A stretch of DNA of 64,000 bases from Mycolicibacterium sediminis (lineage in GTDB: Bacteria; Actinomycetota; Actinomycetes; Mycobacteriales; Mycobacteriaceae), in contig NZ_AP022588.1 of assembly GCF_010731735.1 (NCBI RefSeq), positions 1,364,001 through 1,428,000 of the forward strand, written 5' to 3'. How positions within the stretch are numbered: the first letter of the stretch is position 1; each line of letters opens with the position of its first letter. Positions 10,352 to 18,252 of this stretch are shown piece after piece. Position numbers and translations under genes: made by a program. The notes under the pieces were generated by a model, which did not search any database, was not told the origin of the DNA, and worked only from the letters and a program-made list of their open reading frames with translations.

Positions 10352-11877
10352 CCACCACCGCAGCCGCACCCAGCACGTCGGGCGTGACGTCCGGGCGGCC
10401 GTCGACCACACGGGTCACGATCCTGACCGGCAAGCGCATGACCGACCTCGTGCTGCCCGCGGCTGCACCCGTCGAGACCTACATCGACGAGACGGTCTCC
10501 GTGCTGGCCGAACTGCTCGAGGACTCCCCGAAGGACGTGCTCGCGGGCTTCGACTTCAAGGCCCAGGGCGAGTGGGCGTTCGCGCGTCCGGGTGCCCCGC
10601 CGCTGAAGGCCTCGGAGTCGCTCGACGAGGCCGGCATCGTGGACGGGTCGCTGCTGACGTTGGTGTCGGTGAGCCGCACGGAGCGCTACCGGCCGCTGGT
10701 CGAGGACGTGATCGATGCGATCGCCGTCCTCGACGAGTCGCCGGAGTTCGATCGCACCGCGCTGAACCGGTTCGTCGGCCTGGCCGTCCCGGTGGTGACG
10801 CTGGTTCTGACGATCGCGGTGCTGCGTGCGTGGTCGGCGACCGGGCACAGCTGGTGGTGGACGGCGGCCATCGGACTGCTCGGCCTCGCCGTCCTGGGCG
10901 GCAGCTTCCTCGCCAAGAACCGGTACGGCAACGTCGCCATGTGCGAGAGCCTGCTGGTCGCCGCGGCGCCGCTGTTGGCGGGCGCCGCCGCGCTGGCGGT
11001 CCCGATCCCACGGGGCATCGAGGGCCTGGGGGCCCCCAACGTCGCCGGTGCATCCGCGGTGGTGCTTCTCATGGTGCTGGCGACGCGCGGCGGTCCGCGC
11101 AAGCGCGCGGAACTGGCCTCGTTCCTCGCCGTGTCCGCGGTCGCGGTCACCGCCGCGGCGATCGCCTTCGGCTACGGGTGGGCGTTCTGGGTTCCGGCCG
11201 GCGCGATCGCCTTCGGTCTGATGGTCGTCACGAACGCGGCGAAGCTGACCGTCGCGGTGGCGCGCATCGCGTTGCCGCCGATCCCGGCTCCCGGCGAGTC
11301 CGTCCACAACGACGAACTGCTGGATCCGGTGTCGACGCCGAACCCGTCGGAGGAGGAGACGCCGACGTGGCAGGCGATCATCGCCTCGGTGCCGGAGTCG
11401 GCCGCGCGGCTGACCGAGCGCAGCCACCTCGCCAAGCAACTCCTGATCGGCTTCGTCAGCGCGGGCGCGCTGGTGCTGGCCGCCGGAGCCGTCACCGTGG
11501 TGGTGCAGGGGCACTTCTTCGTGCACAGCCTGATCGTCGCAGGACTGGTGACGGCAGTGTGTGCGTTCAGGTCGCGCCTGTACGCCGAACGGTGGTGTGC
11601 GTGGGCGCTTCTCGCGACTGTCGTCGTCATCCCCACGGGCGTGGCGTTCCGGCTGTGCAACTGGGATCCCAGCGGCGCGTGGCTGGTGCTGATCGTCTAT
11701 GCGGCGCTGGGCGGACTCGCGCTGATCATCATCGGTGCCACTGACAGCGTGCGGCGCGTGTCGCCGGTGACGAAGCGAATCCTCGAACTTCTCGACGGCA
11801 TCGCCATCGCCTCGGTGATCCCGCTGCTGCTGTGGATCGCCGGCGTGTATGACGTGCTGCGGAACCTGCGGTTCTAG
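10348..11877 (+). CDS. eccD1: EccD1, ESX-1 multi-spanning membrane channel component
   Basis: Core membrane component of ESX-1. The 509-residue product begins with a ubiquitin-like cytoplasmic domain (about residues 18-115) followed by a long membrane domain of about 11 helices, starting near residue 143 with the hydrophobic stretch after NRFVGL and ending at the C-terminal VIPLLLWIAGVY. A cytoplasmic loop between about 310 and 360 is rich in Glu/Pro/Thr. Start GTG overlaps the espI stop by 4 bp. espJ begins 12 bp after the stop. Confidence 0.94.
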   Translation: MTTTAAAPSTSGVTSGRPSTTRVTILTGKRMTDLVLPAAAPVETYIDETVSVLAELLEDSPKDVLAGFDFKAQGEWAFARPGAPPLKASESLDEAGIVDGSLLTLVSVSRTERYRPLVEDVIDAIAVLDESPEFDRTALNRFVGLAVPVVTLVLTIAVLRAWSATGHSWWWTAAIGLLGLAVLGGSFLAKNRYGNVAMCESLLVAAAPLLAGAAALAVPIPRGIEGLGAPNVAGASAVVLLMVLATRGGPRKRAELASFLAVSAVAVTAAAIAFGYGWAFWVPAGAIAFGLMVVTNAAKLTVAVARIALPPIPAPGESVHNDELLDPVSTPNPSEEETPTWQAIIASVPESAARLTERSHLAKQLLIGFVSAGALVLAAGAVTVVVQGHFFVHSLIVAGLVTAVCAFRSRLYAERWCAWALLATVVVIPTGVAFRLCNWDPSGAWLVLIVYAALGGLALIIIGATDSVRRVSPVTKRILELLDGIAIASVIPLLLWIAGVYDVLRNLRF

Positions 11878-11889
11878 GAGTGGTGTGAC

Positions 11890-12729
11890 ATGGGTGTGGG
11901 CAACAGTGCAGGCGGCAACATCCTCCGGGTAGATCCGGAGATGCTGTCGCGCTTGGGAAACGACCTCCAGACGTCGGCCAAATCTCTCCCCGACCCACCC
12001 GCCGAGTTCAGCGTGACGGGCTCTGACGCGCTGTCGATGGCAATCAGGGGCAAGGTGTCCGAACTCGAGACGCCCATCATCGAGGGCCTGCCGAAGGTGA
12101 AGGCGGCAGCCAGCGAGACGGCGGGGAACATCATCGCCGCTGCGCAGAAGTACCTCGGCACCGACGAGGACCTCGCGTCGAAGTACGAGCAGCACAGGTT
12201 CGATCAGACCGGCTCGGGTGGCGGCGGTGCCGGCGCCGGTGCTGGTGGTGGGGGAGCCGCTGCCGGTGCCGGTGCCGCCGCTCAGGCGGGCGCTGGTGCA
12301 GGCGCGTCGGCGGGCGGCGGCAGTGACGTGATGAGTCAAATGATGGGCATGGCGGGCAAGGCGGCCGAGATGCCGCAGCAGGCCATGGGCGCACTCGGTG
12401 GCGCCGTCGGCGGTCTGACGCAGGGCGCGCAGCAGGGCGTGCAGCAGATCAGTCAGATGGCGGGCAAGGGCGGCGAGGGAACCGGTAAGGCCGGGGCGGA
12501 GACGCCTCCGCAGGATCCCGCGCCAGATCAGAAGAGCGCCGAGGAGCGTGCCGCAGAACAGCGTGCTGCCGAGGAGCGCCGCGAGCGCGAGAAGCACGAG
12601 GCCGCCGGCGGTCAGCATCGAAGCGATCGGGCGCCCGTTCAGCCTGCTCCGCAGTCGGATTCGGCCGTGCCCGACCAGAAGCCTTCGGGCCCGCGGCACG
12701 CCGCGCCGGATTCGACGATCAGTTTGTAG
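11890..12729 (+). CDS. espJ: EspJ-like ESX-1 secretion-associated protein
   Basis: A 279-residue protein at the position of espJ, right after eccD1. The N-terminal ~100 residues are predicted helical (LRVDPEMLSRLGNDL, then VTGSDALSMAI and a GLPKVKAAA segment), matching EspJ as remembered and resembling a WXG100-like hairpin without the WXG. The rest is low-complexity Gly/Ala-rich, then Gln- and charge-rich (RAAEQRAAEER), ending in Pro/Ser/Thr. An AGGAG lies just upstream of the ATG. Likely an ESX-1 substrate. Orthology rests on position and the N-terminal pattern. Confidence 0.83.
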   Translation: MGVGNSAGGNILRVDPEMLSRLGNDLQTSAKSLPDPPAEFSVTGSDALSMAIRGKVSELETPIIEGLPKVKAAASETAGNIIAAAQKYLGTDEDLASKYEQHRFDQTGSGGGGAGAGAGGGGAAAGAGAAAQAGAGAGASAGGGSDVMSQMMGMAGKAAEMPQQAMGALGGAVGGLTQGAQQGVQQISQMAGKGGEGTGKAGAETPPQDPAPDQKSAEERAAEQRAAEERREREKHEAAGGQHRSDRAPVQPAPQSDSAVPDQKPSGPRHAAPDSTISL

Positions 12730-12958
12730 GTGGGACTTCGGGGCTGGATGGGGTCCGGGCCTGGCGTCACCTCGATCCATGCTTTGGCTTGGGGGTTATT
12801 TCAGGCATGCGCCGCCTGCCGGTCCATCCGCTTGCCACCCGCTCGCCCTGGTCCGCCATAAACGGCGCACACGAAAGCCTGCCGCCCACGGCGACTTATC
12901 GTCTGCCGAAACACGACGGCCCGCCGACCAACTGGATCGGAACAATCCTTTGTCCCCG

Positions 12959-13711
12959 ATGAAGACCTCGGGCTACCTCAGCCTCGCGTTCATCTTCGCC
13001 ATTCTGATGGGCGGCGGCGGTTTCACCGCTATCTGGACGGCAATCTGGTTTGCCCGAGGCAGCCTCTTGACGGCAACGCTTTGCTCGGGCGCCTCACTGT
13101 TGCTTTTCAGCATTCTGTTTCATTTGGCCTTTCCCTTAACGGGAGCAGCGCATCCAAGAGCCGAACACGGAGCCGGAGGCACCACAGTCCGTCCGCAGAG
13201 ATACGCGGATCGAATCTTCAGCGCCGGTCTCCTGACGGGCGTCTTGTCGGCGATTGCCTTCCTCGTATTCTCGCAATTCGGATTGGTCGACTTCATTCCG
13301 TCCAATGTGAACGGATTGGTCATGCCGGCCGCGTGCATCTTCTACGTCGTCTATGGGGTCCCGACTCTCTATCGCAGTGCCAAATATCGTGACGGAAAAC
13401 ACCTGCGCTTGAATCCGGAAGGTTTCGAAGTCTGGGACAGTCAGTGGAATTCATACGCACGTCGGGCCTGGGACGATGTCGAACAAATCCGCGATCACCC
13501 GCTCAAGGGCAGGACATCATTCACCGAGATGATCGTTTTCGTCCTCCCCAAGAACCGCAGCGCAAAGCTGGGCTCCGGCACGATCACCGCGAACAGTGAC
13601 GCGCTCCTTCAGTGGACGCGGTTCTATTGGCAGCATCCCGAATACCGTGACGAACTGACCGACGCACGCGCCCTTCAGCGGCTGCATGACGAGAAGTTCA
13701 CCGTGCAGTGA
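12959..13711 (+). CDS. Conserved membrane protein with C-terminal PH-like segment
   Basis: Not recognised by name. From ATG 12959 (MKTSGYL) the product has 250 residues; the frame is open further upstream but the upstream residues look non-coding. Four hydrophobic helices are visible at about residues 7-33, 36-58, 90-110 and 118-138, arranged as two pairs. A soluble C-terminal ~110 residues with the pattern LRLNPEGFEVWDSQW...RRAWDDVEQI resembles small bacterial membrane-linked PH-like domains. Base composition is visibly less GC-rich than in the ESX-1 genes before it. It lies 229 bp after espJ and just before the IS-disrupted gene. No function can be given. Confidence 0.7.
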   Translation: MKTSGYLSLAFIFAILMGGGGFTAIWTAIWFARGSLLTATLCSGASLLLFSILFHLAFPLTGAAHPRAEHGAGGTTVRPQRYADRIFSAGLLTGVLSAIAFLVFSQFGLVDFIPSNVNGLVMPAACIFYVVYGVPTLYRSAKYRDGKHLRLNPEGFEVWDSQWNSYARRAWDDVEQIRDHPLKGRTSFTEMIVFVLPKNRSAKLGSGTITANSDALLQWTRFYWQHPEYRDELTDARALQRLHDEKFTVQ

Positions 13712-13752
13712 CTGCCCGTATCCGGATTTGACTGACAGCGACGGCACTTGTC

Positions 13753-14014
13753 GTGCTCCTGATGCTGACGACGACGACGACGACCGGCTGTGCCGTCGAC
13801 GGGCGCCCGGGCGCAACGAATTGCCCACCGCTGCGGTATTGGGGTTGCCGCAGCAGTCGCTATTCGCGCTGCCGATGCGGCGTCAACCGTTGCCGGGCTG
13901 GAGGATTGGCGCAGCCGCACTCGGATTGGATTCGAACGCCCACATCCGCTACTCAACGATCCGCAACGCTGGGGACCGTGCCGCGTTCCTCGCGATGACC
14001 ACGCTGGACTGGTT
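13753..14014 (+). pseudogene. 5' part of ESX-1-linked gene interrupted by IS21 element
   Basis: Up to the insertion point the frame reads ELPTAAVLGLPQQSLFALP...HIRYSTIRNAGDRAAFLAMTTLDW and is then broken by the IS. Joining base 14014 to 16580 restores the frame across the junction (DW-LVIGIDVARG). Farther upstream, in a different frame (shift near 13800-13820), a hydrophobic run ends TTTTTTGCAV like a lipoprotein signal peptide (GTG 13753 possible start). This suggests a one-base deletion besides the insertion. The product may be an exported lipoprotein with repeated beta-strands; I cannot name it. Confidence 0.72.
14009..14014. repeat. Left target-site duplication of the IS21 element
   Basis: The 6-bp sequence CTGGTT sits directly outside the TGT that begins the element. 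The same 6 bp is found at 16574-16579 directly outside the terminal ACA. Six base pairs is within the usual duplication range of IS21-family elements. Confidence 0.9.
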
Positions 14015-14063
14015 TGTCAATGGCCAGATTGAAGTATCCGCTGGTGGCCAGATAAATGTATCC
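14015..14063. repeat. Left end of IS21 element, two 19-bp terminal repeats
   Basis: Starting with TGTCAA, the end carries two 19-bp repeats of the form TGGCCAGATnnAnGTATCC at 14021-14039 and 14045-14063, in 24-bp phase. They are the inverted counterparts of three repeats at the right end. Such multiple repeats are the expected transposase-binding sites of IS21 elements. Confidence 0.85.
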
Positions 14064-14080
14064 ACCCCGTGCGGTGATTC

Positions 14081-14893
14081 CTAGGTTGGTGTGGGGTGCT
14101 CCTTCCGGTGGTGGGCGTCTTTCATGCGGTAGGACTGGCCGTCGGTGATGACGACGGTGGCGTGGTGCAGCAGCCGGTCGAGGATGCTGACCGCGGTGGT
14201 CTGCTCGGGAAGGAATCGGCCCCATTGTTCGAAGGGCCAGTGCGACCCGATGGCCAGGGAGCGGCGTTCGTAGGCTCCGGCGACGAGTCGGAACAACAGC
14301 TGGGTGCCGGTGTCGTCGAGCGGGGCGAAGCCGAGTTCGTCGAGGATGATCAGGTCGACTCGCAGTAGTGATTCGATGATCTTGCCGACGGTGTTGTCGG
14401 CAAGGCCGCGGTAGAGGGTCTCGACGAGGTCGGCGGCGGTGAAGTAGCGGACCTTGAGTCCGGAGTGGATCGCTGCGGTTCCCAGGCCGATCAGGGTGTG
14501 GGACTTGCCGGTGCCGGCTGGGCCGATGATCGCCAGGTTCTGTTGAGTCCGAATCCATTCCAGGCTGGCCAGGTAGTCGAATACCTTGGGCTGGATCGAG
14601 GAGGCGGCCACGTCGAAGCCCTCCAACGTCTTGGGCACCGGGAATGCTGCGGCCTTGAGTCGGTTGACGACGTTGGAGGCGTCGCGGGCCGCCAACTCGG
14701 TTTCGATGAGGGTGCGCAGGACTTCCTCGGGGGTCCAGCGTTGAGTCTTGGCGGTGATCAGTACTTCGGGTGCGGTGCGCCGCACCGCGGCGAGCTTCAG
14801 ACGGCGCAGTCCGGCGTCGAGGTCGGCGGCCAAGGGCGGGATTGACGGTGGGGCAACGGGTTCGGTGCCGATGACCGGCGGCCGCTTGGTCAC
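14081..14893 (-). CDS. istB: IstB, ATPase helper of IS21 transposition
   Basis: AAA+ ATPase that activates IstA and directs target choice. It is 270 residues long and intact. A helical N-terminal domain (1-110) is followed by the ATPase domain with Walker A GPAGTGKS at 124-131, Walker B LIILDELG at 181-188, and the C-terminal signature RLLHHATVVITDGQSYRMKD. Its start GTG overlaps the istA stop by 4 bp, giving translational coupling. Confidence 0.95.
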   Translation of the reverse strand: MTKRPPVIGTEPVAPPSIPPLAADLDAGLRRLKLAAVRRTAPEVLITAKTQRWTPEEVLRTLIETELAARDASNVVNRLKAAAFPVPKTLEGFDVAASSIQPKVFDYLASLEWIRTQQNLAIIGPAGTGKSHTLIGLGTAAIHSGLKVRYFTAADLVETLYRGLADNTVGKIIESLLRVDLIILDELGFAPLDDTGTQLLFRLVAGAYERRSLAIGSHWPFEQWGRFLPEQTTAVSILDRLLHHATVVITDGQSYRMKDAHHRKEHPTPT

Positions 14894-16460
14894 GGGTTCA
14901 CCTCGCCGTCGGCGACGGTCGGGGTGATCTTGTAGGCGTCCAGCGACCTGGTCGGGGCCACCGGCAGGTCCAGGATCAGCGCATCGCCGGCGGGGCGGGG
15001 CTGGGGTGTTCCGGTCCCAGCGGCGAGGATGGAGCGCACGTCTGCGGCCCGGAATCGTCGGAACGCCACCGCCCGGTGCAGCGCGGCGACGAGGGCGTCG
15101 GTGCCGTGGGCAGCGCCCAGGGCGAGCAGGACCTCCAGTTCCGAGGCCAGGCGGGTGTTGCCGATCGCCGCAGCACCGACCAGGAACGCCTCCGCGTCGG
15201 CGCCGAGGGCGCAGAACTGCTTCTCGACGGTGGTCTTCGGGCGCGGCCCACGGTTTGGTGCCGGCCTGGGTCCGTCGTAGTGGTCGTCGAGGACCGAGAC
15301 GCCACCGGGGGCGACGAGGTCGTGTTCGGCGACGATCACCCCGGTGGCGGGCTCGAGCAGGCGGATCTCGTGGTGATCGACGATGACGGTCACCGTGGTC
15401 CCGATCAATCTCATCGGCACCGAGTAGCGGGCCGACCCGTACCGGATGCAGGACAGGCGGTCGACCTTGCGTCGCACCGAGGGAGCCCCGATCTGCAACC
15501 GTAGCGATGGAAGTGGTTGCAGCAGTTCCCGTTCAATCATCAGTCGCTCGTCGGGAATCGCGCAGATCTGCGAATGCACGGCCGCGTTGACTTCCGCGCA
15601 CCACACCTCGGCCGCGGCGTTCGCATCGCGCACAGTGATCGGCTTCCCGGTGACGGCGGCCTCGGTCAACAACGGCACGGCCAGATCGTCCTGGGCGTAG
15701 CCGCACAGGTTCTCCACGATGCCCTTGGACTGCGGATCACTCGCGTGACAGAAATCCGGGGCGAACCCGTAATGGGATGCCAGTCGTACGTAGTCCGGGG
15801 TGGGGACGACGACGTTGGCCACGACGCCGCCTTTGAGGCAGGCCATCCGGTCGGCCAACACCCTCGCCGGGACGCCACCGGCGGCGGCCATGGTCTCGGC
15901 GATCAACGCTAGCGTCGTGGAGGCCCGTTCGTTGGTGGCGAAGCGCACGAACCGCCACCGGGAGAACGCCAGCACCGCGCAGAACAGGAACAAACCCGGT
16001 GCCGCTTGAGCCCAGTCGATCACCAGATACTCGCCCGGTTCCCATACCGCCGGGCGGCGACCGCGGTGATTCTCACTGCGCCACAGGAATTCGCCTCGGC
16101 GACGAGGCGGCGGAAGTTACGGTCGGAACCCGCGTATCCGGCGGCTCGGGCCTTCGGGAGCAATCGCTTCGCTGAGATCCGGCCGTGAGACTTCTCCACC
16201 CGTTCGGCCACCAACCCGGTGACCTCATCATAGTTGTGCGCGCGTTCGACCCGCGGGGCCGGCAACACCCCGGCCTGGCTGGCCTCGAACTTGTCCACGA
16301 CACGTTTGACGGTCTTGTGGGTGGTGCCGCACTGATCGGCGGCGGCCCGATACGACCCGAGCTGTTGGTAGGCAGAAATGATGTCCATGCGGTCCTTCGC
16401 AGACTTCAATGGAACTCCCCGATGGTGACGATGACTGGTTGGCACCTTCACCGTCACCAT
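14890..16460 (-). pseudogene. istA: IstA transposase of IS21 element, frameshifted
   Basis: DDE integrase-type transposase. The N-terminal part (16460 down to about 16090) carries the helix-turn-helix around YRAAADQCGTTHKTVKRVV and the conserved GYAGSDRNFRRLVAEA. The frame then slips by -1 near 16085-16100. The continuation WRSENHRGRRPAVWEPGEYLVIDWA in the new frame is the conserved IstA core, running to the stop at 14890. DDE residues fall in VIDWA, the ADRM region and GIVEN. Without slippage the first frame stops at 16020. It reads as a one-base deletion. Programmed frameshifting is not usual for IS21, and no slippery run is evident. Confidence 0.85.
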
Positions 16461-16500
16461 CGGGGCCCGCAGTTCCTGATCGACACGACGAACACGGGGT

Positions 16501-16573
16501 GGGGACTTTTATCTGGCCACCAGTGGGGACCTCCGCTTGGCCACCAGTGGGGACTTTTTCATGGCCATGGACA
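16501..16573. repeat. Right end of IS21 element, three 19-bp terminal repeats
   Basis: Three repeats of the form GGGGACnTnnnnnTGGCCA occur at 16501-16519, 16525-16543 and 16549-16567, exactly 24 bp apart, followed by TGGACA at the tip. Reverse-complemented they match the left-end repeats. The right end lies upstream of istA and so probably also contains its promoter. Confidence 0.87.
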
Positions 16574-16579
16574 CTGGTT
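16574..16579. repeat. Right target-site duplication of the IS21 element
   Basis: CTGGTT copy directly after the terminal ACA of the IS, matching 14009-14014. Deleting the IS and one copy rejoins the interrupted gene in frame. Confidence 0.9.
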
Positions 16580-16877
16580 GGTGATCGGCATCGATGTGGC
16601 CAGGGGAAGACTTCTGTTCGATCCTGTTCGGTTGGACCGTCATGAGATCGCCGAAGGGATGCTCGCCTCGGGCTGTTTCGCCAATGGTCCGAAGACGGTC
16701 GTGTGTCTTCGAGGTGGCGCCGAACCAGATGCTCCGCCGCATGCCTGGGTCATCGACACTGACACCGGTGAGTCGCTGTACAACGGACCCCTTGATCTGA
16801 ATTAGGCTATGTCCAGGGCAGATCCGGCTGTCCAGCAGGTCGGCGACTACCTGGTTGCCAGCATCGATGATGAGGCA
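16574..16877 (+). pseudogene. 3' part of the IS21-interrupted gene
   Basis: From 16581 the frame continues the 5' fragment: VIGIDVARGRLLFDPVRL, GMLASGCFANGPKTVVCLRGG, HAWVIDTDTG, GPLDLN. A TAG at 16803-16805 ends it, but the same frame goes on with plausible protein (AMSRADPAVQQVGDYLVASIDDE) until about 16877, where it runs into a reversed fragment of espK. A single CAG-to-TAG change would explain the stop. The alternating hydrophobic strands and Gly/Asp turns suggest a beta-propeller-like exported protein. The gene therefore looks decayed at several points: frameshift, insertion, nonsense codon and truncation. Confidence 0.7.
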
Positions 16878-16933
16878 TGCTGTCAGTGGATCCAGTCGGA
16901 CATCGCCGCGCACTGCGCCTCGGAGTCGACGGC
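16878..16933 (-). pseudogene. Remnant of a second espK 3' end
   Basis: These 56 bp match 18302-18357 of espK at 50 positions. On the - strand they read AVDSEAQCAAMSDWIH then stop, against AVDSEAQRAAIADWVYW in EspK. Its location just downstream of the membrane gene 17093-18217 mirrors espK itself, which lies just downstream of the paralogue 20788-21915. This suggests a tandem copy of espK that was almost entirely deleted. Between here and 17093 I see nothing else. Confidence 0.75.
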
Positions 16934-17092
16934 GCACCGCAGCAGGCGGCCTCCTCCGGTGCCCGCTCGGGGAGATCGTCGATTGCTCAGGAGGGGCATC
17001 CTCGCTTAACCAGGGGCCAGCTATGCGGCCGGGGTACGGGGTTTCGTCATGCGGCCCGTTCCTTTGTCAACGGACGAGGGACTTCAGGCGAC

Positions 17093-18217
17093 TTACTCGG
17101 AAATAGAAACGCACGCTCCGGAAATCAAATTCGCGATGCGAAATCCTGTGTAGACAAGCCAGCTGTCAGCGTCTGTATAACTGCTGAGGGCTGATACGTA
17201 TGCTTTGACGTAGACAGAAGCCATTACAGATAGATCTTCGAGCACCGCGTTGCCGCTGCTGCGACCAGCATCCGATGAGGCATCTGCGAACTGTACGAGC
17301 AGCGGTGCAGCGTTTTCTTCGATCGCTCTACGCTCCGGTGTCCATTCCGACGCAGGAACCGCACCATCTCTACTTTGCCAATCTGATGTAGATGCGTTGA
17401 ACGTGTCGAGTCGCGAAATCCAATTGGTGCATGCTGCGCTGGCAGACTGGATGAAGCGCGAAGGGTTCCCGGGATCGCCGACAGGACTAAGTTGTTTTGG
17501 AGACGACTCTTCCGGCACGGACAACGACCGCCCGGCCGATCCGTACTCAATAGTGTTGCAGACACCGACTAGCGCGCTGCTGGCGTTCACGTTCACTGAA
17601 GCCAATCCGTTGTCCGACGGTTGGTAGTCAGACACACTGTCCGCGTAAGCCCGCCCGTAGGCGATGAACTGCTCGTAAATCTCTCTAATGACGCGGTGCG
17701 GGGTTTGCTTCGCTAACGGAACGGCTTGGTCCGCAGCTCGTCGCATGGCATCAGCAACGGCTTGAATCTGGATCCGTTCATCTGGAGTCCAAGTAGCGGC
17801 CGGGCCGAGCGTCGCGCGCATGGCGCCCCAGCCTTGCGACTGGATCTTTGATAGCCCTTGATTGATCGTGTTGAGCGTCTTGCATGTCGGCTCCTCCGTG
17901 ATGATAGACACCGGTCCGGCGTCACCGGCACTGGCGACGTCCGACGGTGCAGCGTCAGTCGAGGATGTCCCACCGCCGTCGGAGTCACGCGTAACCAGCA
18001 GAGTCACGCCCACGCTAATGCAGACCACCAGCAGAATGGCGATCCCTACCAACAGCCACTTGATCGAGCCGCCACCCTTCGACGGAGGGATCGGCTGCGG
18101 CCACTGTCCGCCAGGGAACCCCGGCGGCGGCTGACCCTGCGAACCCGAAGGGCCCCTCCCATATGTAGATTGGCCGGGCCGATCCGGTTGCCACCCACCT
18201 TGCGGCGGCATCGTCAT
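17093..18217 (-). CDS. ESX-1-linked single-pass membrane protein, paralogue 1
   Basis: A 374-residue protein of unknown function. A Pro/Gly-rich cytoplasmic N-terminus (MTMPPQGGWQPDRPG...) leads to one membrane helix at about residues 53-75 and then an extracytoplasmic domain of about 290 residues. That domain has two similar halves and the family motif QTPHRVIREIYEQF. Four cysteines are shared with both paralogues (TCKT, GVCNT, AACTNW, GACVS), which could form two disulfides. It lies 35 bp downstream of espK on the same strand. Paralogues are at 20788-21915 and 22081-23232; the N-terminus is almost identical to the latter. No named family recognised. Confidence 0.82.
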   Translation of the reverse strand: MTMPPQGGWQPDRPGQSTYGRGPSGSQGQPPPGFPGGQWPQPIPPSKGGGSIKWLLVGIAILLVVCISVGVTLLVTRDSDGGGTSSTDAAPSDVASAGDAGPVSIITEEPTCKTLNTINQGLSKIQSQGWGAMRATLGPAATWTPDERIQIQAVADAMRRAADQAVPLAKQTPHRVIREIYEQFIAYGRAYADSVSDYQPSDNGLASVNVNASSALVGVCNTIEYGSAGRSLSVPEESSPKQLSPVGDPGNPSRFIQSASAACTNWISRLDTFNASTSDWQSRDGAVPASEWTPERRAIEENAAPLLVQFADASSDAGRSSGNAVLEDLSVMASVYVKAYVSALSSYTDADSWLVYTGFRIANLISGACVSISE

Positions 18218-18252
18218 CCCATTCTCCCCTCAATCCCCACGGCGAAGCCGAC

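Larger units (their letters stand above)
14015..16573. mobile_element. IS21-family insertion sequence, 2,559 bp
   Basis: A complete IS21-family element: termini TGT...ACA, internal 19-bp repeats in both ends, istA and istB genes on the - strand with the 4-bp-overlap arrangement, and a 6-bp CTGGTT target duplication. It interrupts a gene inside the ESX-1 locus. istA carries a frameshift, so this copy is probably unable to move by itself. The intact duplication and reading frame at the junction point to a fairly recent insertion. Confidence 0.92.

Noticed and set aside
10192..12780. 862-codon - strand open frame opposite eccD1 and espJ
   Set aside because: Low-complexity Arg/His-rich translation antisense to clearly recognisable ESX-1 genes; third-position GC explains the openness.
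13686..14084. A 132-codon gene with an acidic poly-Asp N-terminus
   Set aside because: The poly-Asp stretch is the out-of-frame reading of a signal-peptide-like segment and the 3' end runs into the IS. It is treated as part of the interrupted pseudogene.
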